From positions 434,001 through 498,000 of the forward strand of contig JAFCMP010000501.1 of NCBI GenBank assembly GCA_017506865.1: DNA of 64,000 nt. The letters run 5' to 3'. A program made the position numbers and the translations under genes. The stretch's first letter is position 1; each line of letters opens with the position of its first letter. The DNA is from Tribonema minus (taxonomy: Eukaryota > Sar > Xanthophyceae > Tribonematales > Tribonemataceae). Shown piece by piece: positions 36,210 through 47,500 of this stretch. The notes under the pieces were generated by a model. That model saw nothing but the letters and a program-made list of their open reading frames with translations, made no database searches and was not told the origin of the DNA.

Positions 36210-39200
36210 GCGGCGAGGGGCGTTCAAGGGCAAGAAAAGCTTGTGGTAAGACTGCCTGCTGCGCTCACAAAATGGCGTTCAGCTTAGTGCAGTCAATCTA
36301 AACCAAACATGCGAGCGACCTCCTGTGATGTGATGTTCGTGTTCCGTTGCCATGCTGCAGGCCCAGGAGCATCGCCTGACGGTGCCGCTCCTGACTCCAT
36401 TCACTGATTTTGGAGAGATTGATTTTGGATCCCTCGAGAGCCACTTGCAGGTGAGAAAGGGTGACTTGACGTTTGCTGCCTTTTGCAATTATTAGGAACA
36501 TCTTGGATATATTGTTGCTCCTGCTCCCATATTGACTGATTCATGTTTTTGAATATTGTGCATTGTTTGAACCGGCACTGAAGACTTTTTCTACTGGCTC
36601 TCTTGCATCTACTTGCAGCATCATACTGTGAGCTACCTGTTCCCAAAGTGACTCCTTGAAACTCCCGGCAACGATTGTCCCAAACATGTTCCATTGCATT
36701 GCACGCTTGCTCTGCTGCAGTTCCTGGAGGCCGCTGGAATCAGCAGCATCATCTGCGGCGACAACGCCGGAGAATACCCCTCGCTGACCCTGGAGGAGCG
36801 TCAGCGGCTCTTGAACTTTTGCAGGCAGAGATTCAGTGGCCAAATCATCAACCATGTCAGCGCGTCAGCGCTTTATGACGTACTACAGCTGATTGCGTAT
36901 AGCGGCGGACTGGCGGGCGCAGGGGGGCTGGGGGGGCACTCAACGCGTGCGGACGCGATTCTGCTGCAGCCACCGCAGGCTTTCGCCGGAGCAAATGAGG
37001 AGGGAATCGAGGTCAGTTACACTCCCTCAAAAAGTGGCAGTTGGAAGGCGTAGCACTGCACGGTTGGTGAGCAAATTGACTGTGCTGTGCTTAATAATGT
37101 CTTTTGATAACTCAGTTGGCTCAATTGCCTTCACAAACGCTATGAATGCGGAAGAAGTGCGCCATGAGGACATGCATGCCCACGACGCCTTCAAGGTGCT
37201 GCTGGAACTAGTCAAATGCAACTTTTTCTCGCCCTCAGGTGCTCCAGGTACAATAATCTATGTAACATATCACGATCTGTAGGTGTACATCATGGTATTA
37301 TTATGACCGCCACGGCACAGCTTCACGTCTCACAACTCCGCAATAATTCCACGTCAGGGACGTAATTTCTCGCTGTTGCAACTCTGCTTGAGGGATCATC
37401 AGACAATCGCAACTGCTTTCTATCCCGCAGGCTTTTCTTCACGAGGCACTGTCCAGCTGTGCGCTGCCGTCCATCATCCTGAATGGGCCCACTGCCGTGC
37501 CGCCGCGCGTGTGCGAGGCGCTGTCACAGGACTTTCCGCACATGCTCGGCACGTTTGATGCCACGGGCGCGCGCTCTGCGTCAGACGGTCACCACGACGC
37601 CTTAGGTACGTGTTTTCATATTCTGCAGCATTGAGATTGAAGATGTCACCACTTGTTTTGCTGACTTAATTGCCATGCAGCAGTCGGTTTTTCTGATTCG
37701 GTGGAGCGCAGCGAGCGGTGCAGCGGCGGCAACGACACCCTGCGTGTACAATTTATGTCTTGCCTCTGCAATACATTGGGTCTGATCGGTGTCGGTGCCT
37801 GTACAGCACAGAACGCGCGTTTTCTTACATGCACAGCAGCCAGTACTATTGCTGGCGATTCGTGTTCATGCCAGTTACTGCTGCTCACAACTGCACATGC
37901 CTCTGTCGCCCCAGGCTTCTACCGCGACGACTTCGACTCGGCGGCTCCCTCCGCCTCCACCGCGCAAGGCGGCGCCATACTCGTCGCCGCGTGCGCAAAC
38001 GTGGTCCCGGACCTTTACACACAGCTCCAGACAGCGCTCCGCGACGGCAACGCTCGGGAGGCGCGCGCCGCGCGCGCACAGCTGCGCGCGTGGCGCAGCA
38101 CCGCCGCAGCCGCCGTGTCCGATGTCAGCAGCGGCGGCGGCGGCGGCAGCAGCGGCGGCGGCAGGGGCGGCGGCCGCGGCGCCAAGGCGCGCGCGCGCGG
38201 CGCGGCAGCGCTCAAGGCGGGCGTCGCGTCGCGCCTGCCCGGCTACAGCGCCGCGGTGCGGCTGCCGCTGACGGAGCTCAGCGCGGCGGAGCAGGCGCGC
38301 GTGATGCAGTGGTTCGCGGGGGGGGGGCTGGCGGCGGCGCGGCGGCGCGGCGCGGCGGGCGACGTCGCGGCGCGGGTAAGCGCGCGCGTGGGCAGCGCGA
38401 CGGAGGCGTGGAGCCGCGTGGAGAAGGGCGCGCTGGCGGCGCTGCGGCGGCAGGTGAGAGCGGTCGCCATTTGGCTTGTTGTGGTGTGTTGGTGGTGCGC
38501 GAAGACTGTTTATGAGTCGTGCGTCAGCCACTGCGGTGGCGGCGCTGCAGGTTGTGGAGTTTGTTGGCCGTGTGGTGTCCACTGATACATCTTGTTCATG
38601 ACATAGAAGTCAGGCTCTTGCGATAGCTTTATAGTCTCAGATTGCGCCTTCTTAACGCGAAGGTGTGAGGATGGAGATCGTACCCAAACCTCAACTGTGC
38701 GGGGACGGTGACCTGAGCGCAAAGGGCGCAGGCCGTGTGAACATGGTTGCAGCGAGTGTAAGAAGCATTGGTATGAACGCAATGCGAGCCGCTCTGCTGG
38801 TGAGGGGACGTTGGTAGCATGCAAAAGCCCCGGCATGTCAATCTCAACTTCTACTTTTGAAGTTGTGTATGTTCAACAACGGAGTGTGATGGCGCATGTG
38901 TGTTGGCAGCTGTCTGCAAATGCACTCATTGCATAGGCAAGTACATTATGAGCATTGTTTGTGGATCACTGCCTCTCCAGCACAGGCTTTGCTTCTGCTG
39001 AGGCATACAACTGTAAGGCGCAGCATGCCTGCCCTCATCAACCAGCCACAACATTGCTGAAAGCGTTGTACATGATCGCGCAACTTTTGCTTGAGTGACC
39101 TGTTCTGTTCAGCAGTGCGTGGTTGGCACTGACGGTGCCGCCCCGTCTGAAGCATCTCAGGCAGGGTTCTTGCAAGGTGTGTATCACAACTGCACAAATC

Positions 39201-40135
39201 TCAACTGTGCAGCCTCATGGCAACTCATCCTGTTCTGTCCCATGTGTGCACAACAACAGGTTCAGTCCCTGGACGAGTCTCTTGGCGACTACCTGGGGGA
39301 TGCCGTGGACGCTCCTGCATTTGAAGCTGACAAACCTCAACAAGCAGCATCAGCGGCGCTTGTACCGCCCGACCAGGGCACAGTGAGCCGCCTCGCCCAG
39401 CACGCACCAGCAGCACATTCCGTTTGCCACGCAGCGCCGCCGCTACCGGAGTTCGAAGTGTTCGACCCGCTGTTCTCTGAGGATGACATGCCGCCTATCA
39501 ACGCCGCGGAGCCTGGCGCTAGCAGCGGCGTGCGGCCTGCGGCGGCAGCGCTCACTCCAGCGGCCGCTCACGCAGCTGACGCGCCTGCTGGTGAGGGCCA
39601 TGTCAATGGCAGCGCTCAGCGCCGCATATTCACGGCCTCGGGCGGCGGCGAGGGGGCGGCGGTGCAGGTGACGGGGGATGCAGAGGGGGGGGCTCTGGCA
39701 GCAGCGCACCCGCCCTTCAAGGCCAGATGGCTGGGGATGGAGTCATCACGGCGGAGCTGGTGCCGACAGCCGCACAGCACTTGCCTGTGCAGCACTATTC
39801 CAGTAGTTCTGGTGCAATGATCGGGGATGGCGGTGGGGGGGCGGAAGCAGCGGAAGCAGCAGACTCGGAATTCGCCGAGGAGGGCAGCGGGAGCGGCGGC
39901 GGCGCTGGTGCGCACGTCGTTGATGGTCCCGGGTTTACTATGATCGCCGACGCGGCTGTGCAAGTGGACAGTGCTGCTCAGCAGTCAGACGCGTTCTGCG
40001 TCGACACAGCAGCGCTCGGCAACAAGCAGATCCTGCACTTCAACAGGCACAGCGACAGCCGGCCTGTCATCGGCGGCAGCGCTGCGGCGCCGGTGCTGGC
40101 GCAGGGCGCGCCCACGCCGACGACGAGCGCTACTG

Positions 40136-40184
<49 letters not shown>

Positions 40185-43100
40185 ATCTCCCAGTGCTCAG
40201 CAGGTGATGCTGAATGTGGTCGCAGAGCCCGCTGAGGCTCAGCTCGTCCCGCAAGCCGAAACAGAGACAGAGACTGTTGAGCAGCCAGTCGATGTCACCG
40301 CGGTGCAGCTCGGCAGCACTGAACAGCTTCAGCCAGCTACAGAGCGGGGCGATGATTTGCGCACCGTTGAGCAGGATGCCAGCTCCGAACTCGGCAGCGC
40401 TGCAAAGCCGGCAGCGTGGTGGCTGCCGCTGGGCGCATTCCGCGCGGCAGCGACCAAGCAAGCGCTGCCGGCACCTGCCCTCAATGCCGCCCCTCCTGCC
40501 GCTGCCGCTCCTGCTGCCGCCGCCGCTGACGCGCTCGCCGCAACGGTGGACGCAAGCGTCGGTGACGACAGCGCCACCTCACCCGCTGCGGACTCATCAG
40601 CTGCCGCAGCGCTGGTGCCAGAGCCGCCCGCGCTCGATGCGCCTGTGCCCGGGGCGCCTGCGCGCGGTGTCGGCGATCCGCCCACGCTGTCGCCTGCCGC
40701 CGCCGTCGATGCAGATGCTGGTGTCAGCGGCTCAGCAGCAGGCTTGCCGGCGGCGACCCCCGCTGCGCCTGTCGCCGGTTCCGACGCGGCGGGGGCGCGG
40801 TGGGAGTACAACGGCGCGTCGTACGGCGGCGTGCGCGGCGACGCGGACCTGGCGGCGGAGGAGGATTTCGACGACCCGTGGGCGATCACGGGTGAGGACG
40901 CGGCGGCAGAAGTACAGTTCAACAGCAGCGCGGCGCGCGCGGACGGCGGCGGCGCTGCGGCCGCGGCAGCGGCGCAGCAGCGCTCTGTGGGGGCGCAGGC
41001 GCAGCTGCTCGGCGGCGGCAGCGCGGCGAGCGCGGTAGGTGCGGGGGCAGCGGCAGGGCCGGCGGCGGGCGTGGGGGCCGCAGGGGAGTTGACGCAGCGG
41101 GATGGGGGTGATGTGGATGGGGAGGACGCGCAGCTGCTGCAGGACTTGGCGGCGGCGGTGGCAGCGTCCGCTGGGGAATCGCAGGGGGGCGGCAGCGGCG
41201 CTGGCGCCGGCGAATCAGTAGGCAGCGGCGTTACGCTGGGTGATGCTCAGCGGCAGTGGGCGCAGCAGGGGGGCAGCGCTGGCGAGGATGCGCAGCGGCA
41301 GCAGTGGCGCGCGGCGCAGGCGGCGGCGACGGAGCGGCGGCAGGCGCAGCTCGAGGCGCAGAGGCAGCGCCTGCAGGTAAGCAGCGCGCGTGGGCCTATT
41401 CTAGTTGCAGGATAGGACCGCTACCGCTGTGGTAGGACCGCCGTGGTAGGTTGTTGCATCTTTTATACAAAACCAATCATGCGTGGCTGCAGGACCAACT
41501 CCTGATAGCTGACAATTCACCTTTGCACATCATTATCAGCAGCTGTGCTCAGTGCTCCGTTGGCATCAGGGACGCTGCATGGATTGCCTGCACTGGATGC
41601 AGGAGAAGACATTGTGATTGTACTGCGGCGTGCGGCGCAGACAGCCACCGCACGCCATGGGCTGCTAATGTCGCACACATGTGTTCGCCAGCGAGTATTA
41701 CTTCCAAATGCTGGTGATGGACTTGTACCATTGCGTGTGCGCAACTGCTGCATCGAAGAGCGAGTCCCAGGCAGGCCAGGGATGGCAAGTCCTGCAGTAC
41801 TAGTCTTTGCACTTGAGTTTGTGTTGACTGTCTGCGCTGTGACTCTCCTTTTCGCAGGCCCAGCTGCAGGAGCAGAGGCGGCAGCTGGAGCTTGCGCGCG
41901 AGCAGCAGCAGCTGCAATTAGCAAGGCAGTTTGGCGGCTCAGCTGGCGGCGCCTCTGCTGCAAATGGCGGCGCAAAAGTGGGGGCGGCAGGGGCTGGCGT
42001 AGCGGCGCAACAGGGGGTGCGGAGCACTGAGCCATACCCGCCGTTTGAGCCCAACGCAGGGCCGACATATGGCGGGCAGAAGTATCGGAGTCCGCTGCCA
42101 AAGCCAAGGTCGGTCTTCATGCTGCCTTGAAAGTGGGTGGTTTGTAGCATTCTTCAGGCAGACACTCGGAGATGTAGCTGAAACGAGTGCACTGAGACCT
42201 ACATATCGATTCTGCCGGTAGTGCAACAGCCGTAGTATCGTCAAACAGCGACATCCATCACACAGGTGATGCTTGACGCATGCGTTGCACTATGGCACAT
42301 ACATAGTGTTTCATGAGATTGCGCAACAAGTCGCGGCCGTCGTGCTGGATGCATATCTCACCATTAAGGCTCTATCTAGATCTCGTGCGACAGCGGGCAC
42401 CCCTCAACAGCAATTTTAAACACTCCAATTGCTAGCAACTACCTATGCAAGCGTGACTGACCTTCCTGATGTCAGTGAGTGCTGATGCCCTCCCCCCCCC
42501 CCCCCCCCCTTCTCACCCCTGCAACAGATATGGCAGGCTCTCGCCGGACTCCGACGAGGCAACACACAGCTCAAGAACAGAGGCAACGCCATCTCGCGTA
42601 CCAGTGCGTGCGTCGCTGTCGTCGCCGTTGCCACCACGCTCAGCTGCGCAGCAGCAAGCGCATGCGGAGGGCAGGTCTCAACCGCAGGCGCCGCCGCAGT
42701 GGCCCGCAAGAAATCCCGCGTTTGTGCCCATGGGCGGTTACGCGCAGGCGCCAATGGGGCCCCCCATGTCACCTGGCAGCGCAGCACAGCATCCTATAGG
42801 CGGGGTGGCACCGGGGGGAATCAGAGGGGGTGTGCAGGGGGGGGGTGGGCCAATGGGACTGGGGATACAGGGACCGAATAGGGGGTCAAGTATTGGCGCC
42901 TCGTACCCTGTTGGTGGGTCGGCTGGGGGGTTGGTGGATGCGGCGAAGCGCACCGTGAATGCGTATGCTCAAAAGGAGCAGGAGCAGTTTTTTTCGTCCA
43001 AGGGGATTGAGGCGGATGCTGACTCGTTCGACTGGGGGAGCCTCCGAAAGGTGCGCGCTGCTGCAGAATAATACTCGGAACAAGCTTGCTTTTCCGTAGC

Positions 43101-43709
43101 CATGTGACAAGTTGAGGTGCCCTCTTTTGACGCACTGCCACTTCACAGCGTGTATACGTGAGGTGGATGACAGTGGCTCTGTGCGATGTAAGACCAAGAG
43201 TTCACGGTGGCTGAAACTGCCCCGCCAGCGCACTTCCATGGCAAGTGAGGTTGCAGACCGACGACAGCCTGCCACTGTGACGCTGACAGTGACAGCCTGC
43301 CACAGTAAATTGGGTTTGCTCATTGATTTGGACAGCCATGGTGCAGATACACGGCTGCCTCAAAGCGCAGCTCGCGGCACATTGATGGGTGATTGCATTG
43401 ACTTGCAATATGCTACAGCAAGGCACTTCTATATGCATCGTGTCCGCTCTTGCTTGCATGCACGTCAACAAGGACAAGTGCCATTGAGTGTCGCCGGTTA
43501 ATTCGTGCGCTTTCTTTTGCACGCCAAAGCAGTTCTTCAATGATTGCAAGTGTGCTCCATTGCAGTGAACCAAAACTTATGTCAACTGATATGCCGACCT
43601 GCACTTTTGAATGCGATCTGCTGTGCTGTCTCAGGGCACCAACATTTTTGAAGACCAGCAGAAACAGATGGCGCAGTCAACAAGACGGCACTACAAGCCC
43701 CCCCAGTAG
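36087..43709 (+). CDS. Plastid-targeted DapA-fold (dihydrodipicolinate synthase-like) pseudoenzyme with long disordered tail
   Basis: Exon model: 36087-36245, 36361-36450, 36721-37011, 37431-37605, 37681-38453 (may contain a short intron), 39113-about 39668, 39727-41376, 41858-42108, 42528-43050, 43635-43709 (stop TAG 43707-43709), about 1,500 codons. The N-terminal third aligns with class I lyases of the DapA/NAL family: LLTPFTDFGEIDFGSLESHL, AAGISSIICGDNAGEYPSL, ADAILLQPPQ, LPSIILNGPTAVP, GGAILVAACANVVPDLY and RLPLTELSAAEQ. The conserved TT of GTTGE is DN here, the tyrosine of TPYYN is lost (QPPQAF), and the Schiff-base lysine of the GIKxATG block is Phe (LGTFDATG). The remainder is Ala/Gln/Gly-rich with a short coiled coil (41340-41930) and a conserved-looking end (SFDWGSLRK, IFEDQQKQ). 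A lyase role is therefore unlikely. That the tail belongs to the same gene rests on in-frame splicing at 38453/39113. Confidence 0.75.
39669..39726 (+). other. Frame change in DapA-like tail: tiny intron or G-run indel
   Basis: The reading frame open from 39113 and the frame open from 39727 to 41376 differ by one register. Either a 58-bp intron (CAG|GTGACG ... GGCCAG|ATGG, phase 0 on both sides) lies here, which is much shorter than other introns in the window, or one G is missing from the eight-G run at about 39686-39693; adding one would fuse the frames. Confidence 0.6.
40141..40185 (+). repeat. (GCT)n microsatellite coding for polyalanine
   Basis: About 15 uninterrupted GCT codons in exon 39727-41376 encode a polyalanine run inside the disordered tail of the DapA-like protein. 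Length is probably polymorphic. Confidence 0.9.
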
Positions 43710-44549
43710 TACATAGGTCTGTAAGTAAATCACCTGTGGGTGTCCTCTATCACAGGTGTCTGTGCACCGTCTATAAATGGATGTGATGTGATCTTGTGAT
43801 GCTCAGTGCTCAGCTGATGACCTGCCGCAATGCAATGATGTGCTGGCAGTGTTGTGTACTACACCGCGCATCAGGCTTGCATGGCAGGCACTGCCGGCGT
43901 GACCGCAAGGCAGCATCGCCAAGGATGTGTGTTTCGGCAGCGCAAGAATTGGAATTCAAAACACAGTGTTTTATATACCCCAGAATGGGGCAACCAATGT
44001 TGGTAAACAGACAGGAAGGGCCTGTAGGTGCAAGTCATACTTTCTGCGGCCAAGCAAGGCAGCGAACGCATGCCTACACACAGCTTTGACATCATTACAG
44101 TACAACAAACCCATCTACCCACCCACACCTTGGGCACGATGTCGAATAGGTGAGGGAGTCTGCGCCCAGGGGCCAGGGCGGGGGAAAATACACCATTCAC
44201 TTTTCCTTCTCCACTCAAATGCCAATGCATCTTGACCATATTCGCAATGATTTTGTGTGTGCACCTGTTAAAACCCTACTCTCTCTGCCCGCAATCCTGG
44301 AGCAAACTTCAACTGGCAGTTGCCGGAGAATGATTTGGCCGAAAACGGAAATCCATGAGGTTGAACCCAGCTCGTGCCAATACACTCAACACCGCCCGCT
44401 TGCAATCAGGGCCACGAACAACAACAACGCAGAAGCGCTCTCTCAGGCAGCAGTGCAGTACACAGCAAAGGTGCATGCCCACAGCATCGGCGCTCTGCCC
44501 AAGCAGTTCCCACCTCGGCAGCAGGAAGAGCAGCAAAGTGCACGCTGGC
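43710..44549. other. Intergenic region before ABCG-B
   Basis: About 840 bp between the DapA-like stop and the ABCG-B start. It should hold the DapA-like 3' UTR and the ABCG-B promoter. A TATA-like TTTATATA occurs at about 43970-43977, roughly 570 bp before the chosen start. An in-frame upstream ATG at 44355 would add 65 Ser/Thr/Arg-rich residues to ABCG-B. Confidence 0.5.
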
Positions 44550-47500
44550 ATGGCACAGATCCCCAGCGATAACGACCAAGAGCAGAAGCAGCAGAGCATT
44601 GGAGGTGATGTGGAGTCGTCAGGAGGAGGTGCTTATCACCCTTCAGGGTTGAGACTCGATGCCACGTACTTGCAGTCCATCATTGCAGAGGACGCTGCAG
44701 CGGAGTGGTCTGGCCCGGATGCTCATGCTGCTGCCGACGTGAAACCAGACGATGTGAGTGTCTTAAGCTGCACACACCTACGCATGCACGCGCCTGACAT
44801 ACACACATGTGTGTTATACTGAGAAATTGGATGATCGCGCATGCTTGTGACCTCATGTCTGCTGAGAAGAATCAGCATGCTGCCATGTTGTCCATGTTAA
44901 AGTGCCGTTGCTTAATGGCCGCGCCACGACATGGACGGTCCAGCAAGCTTCCTGGTTCCTCATCATTGTCCTGCCCTACTGATGATGCCCCTTTTTTCCT
45001 TTCTGCTGCGATCAACGAATCTGCTGCCAATGCAGATCATGCTGGGCTTCCAGAGCCTCAGCGTCAGCAACACGCACCCGACCAAGGGCGGACACATCCT
45101 CACCGACGTCACTGGCTTTGTCGTGAAGGGCGGCATCACAGCAGTCCTGGGGGCTTCCGGATCAGGTATGTAGGTAGGCTGTGTAGGGTGCAGCGCTCAG
45201 TCTCGTGGGTAGTGTTGCTGGGGGGCGCACATTGCAGAGCAGCTTGGAGATGTGGCTGACTTGAGTATTGCCAGGGCTAATTACGACTGAGAGTGTGGAC
45301 TCAGAGCACCGTTTCATATGTTTTCTTGCGCGCGCACTTGTCCTCGTATTAGTCTGCATATGATATTGGCTGCGCAGACAGCTGCAGCACGTGCGCCTTT
45401 GGTGCTTCGTCACGCAAACGCCATGGTCCATTGCTGATGCAACCTGATGCTGTACCTATTGCCCACATTGTCACTCGTCGCTCACTGTCGTGTGCCGGTG
45501 TATCGGCGTGCAGGGAAATCAGTGCTGCTGAAGACCCTGACCGGCCGCCTGCCGCACATGCACTGCACCGGAGAGGTGACCCTGGAGGGCCGGGCCATCA
45601 GCCCCCGCAAGCAGACCAACGGCTTCAGCTTCACCCCGCAAGAAGACATTCTGATTGGCGACATCACTGTCAGGCAAGGGTGTTCCTGAGCACAGGTCGC
45701 AGTTGAAGTTACACTTGAAGATGCACACGTGCGTTCTTTTTGTTGTTCCAGCTGTGTGTATACAGACGTCAGACTTTGTGATGGGATGTGGCACTTTGTG
45801 CTTCATGTCAACACCCCGCGCAATGGGTCCAGCTCTCAGACGCTTCCTACCACCTGCGGTGATGGGTCAGTGACCCCACAGCCCAATAAACTGTTGAGCT
45901 TTGCATGTTCAACATTCTTGCTACCTACAACGTTATGAGGGCGCAAACTGCTCGTGCACCAACACCATCAATATTGTTACAATGATAGAAGTACGTCTTT
46001 TCGGGTGTGTGTTGAATATGCAGGGAGACCTTTGAAATCGCGGCCAACCTGCGCAAGGCTGCCTCGTACGAGGAGAATGCACGCAGTGCAGAGGAGGTCA
46101 TTCAGGGCCTGGGCCTGGGCAGGGTGGGGGACAATGTAGTAGGGACCATCGTCAGGCGGGGGCTGTCTGGCGGGGAGAAACGTCGCACGTGCATTGGTCA
46201 GGTACGTAGGTATTGTTAGCGATGTTTGCATGTGTGCATTGGTCAGGTTATGTAGGTACAAACATGTGAGGATTCAGTGGTGTCATGTTTATACTTCTAC
46301 TTTGAAGTATTTTAATAATTAAAATTATGATCTACATGCATAACAAATGCAGCTTGGGACTCCTGGCACCTGTCTATCCCCAAGACGGTGCACTTGCAGT
46401 TTGAAAGACTCTCAACGAAGCACCTGCCGCCATACGTGGGTAGACACGCAATATTTGCATGCAGTGCCTGCAAACATTCTATAAACCTATGTACTTCTAC
46501 GGTTATATCTGAACTACGCAAGTGTACAACTTGCCTCATTTCATACAGTCTGTCAGACTTAGAGTTCCAGTACGTACACATGCTCGCATACCCCATCATA
46601 TGTTTTCCGGGGCGTTTGTTTTTTTTCAGTTGCGACTGTATGCAGGCCTGCAGCAGGACCCTACTGTAGGCAGGTGCATCATTCTCTCGTTGACCAATAG
46701 TTCTCTCATTGACCAATAGTCGTTGATCCGTGGGGTGCTTGTGTGCACATTTGCAGGAGCTGATTGTGACGCCCACGGTGGCATGTCTCGACGAGCCCAC
46801 CTCTGGCCTGGATGGGACTGCCGCCTATGACGTGATCAAGACCATCCGCAACTACACCACCAACAGCAACGGCAACTTCAGCGTGATACTCACGTGAGAC
46901 GCCAAATAGAGACTCGAAGTTGATCACTTTTGCCGCCGTCAGGGCTGAGCGTTGTTGCCTGAAGTTGAAGTATGGAGGGAGGCGGCACAACCTACCACCA
47001 ACTGCATGCAGCGCATCTCCAACTGATTTGGTGGTCGCCTCTGGCAAATTGATGCCCCTGCGCCGTGAGGTGCGTTTCAACACAGTACTACTGCAGTCAA
47101 TTTAGTGATTTACATCATCACGGCCAATCAAACATACTCAAGCCAGCGATAGTGCAGGATCTGAACCCGTCAACAACCTCTGATACCTTGTTTGCTGATA
47201 TTGTTGCTGTGCGATTGCAGCATCCACCAGCCGGACCTTCGCATCCTGTCCCTCTTTGACCACATCCTCCTCGTGGGGAATGGCGGCAGGTGGGCAGCCA
47301 CAGCTAACCTGTGCATGCTTGCACTTTGATGTTGAAGCTGTTGTGGTGTTGAGGTTGGAGCGTAGGTGTCATGTTGTCTGCTTGCATCTAGCGTGGACAG
47401 CATGTCAGGACTCCAAGATCTTGAAGTAGACATGAGGTTAAGTTGAAGTGCAGGTCAGGTGAGTTATATTCTTTAATCATTACGTCTAGACAGCGTGTCT

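Larger units (their letters stand above)
45036..47289 (+). other. ABCG-B nucleotide-binding domain 1
   Basis: Walker A GASGSGKSVLLKTLTGR spans exons 45036-45165 and 45514-45673. It is followed by FSFTPQEDILIGDITVR, ETFEIAANLRKAASYEENA, the signature LSGGEKRRTCIGQ (46024-46201), Walker B/D-loop VACLDEPTSGLDG (46757-46893) and H-loop TIHQPDLRIL (47221-47289). All exon lengths equal those of ABCG-A except the first, which is two codons longer. Confidence 0.92.

Noticed and set aside
37116-37238. Possible extra exon in the DapA-like gene (frame reading SIAFTNAMNAEEVRHEDMH)
   Set aside because: It has AG and GT borders, but the phase needed by its neighbours meets a stop, and skipping it gives a continuous DapA-like alignment (NEEGIE to AFLHEAL). 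Kept only as a possible alternative exon.
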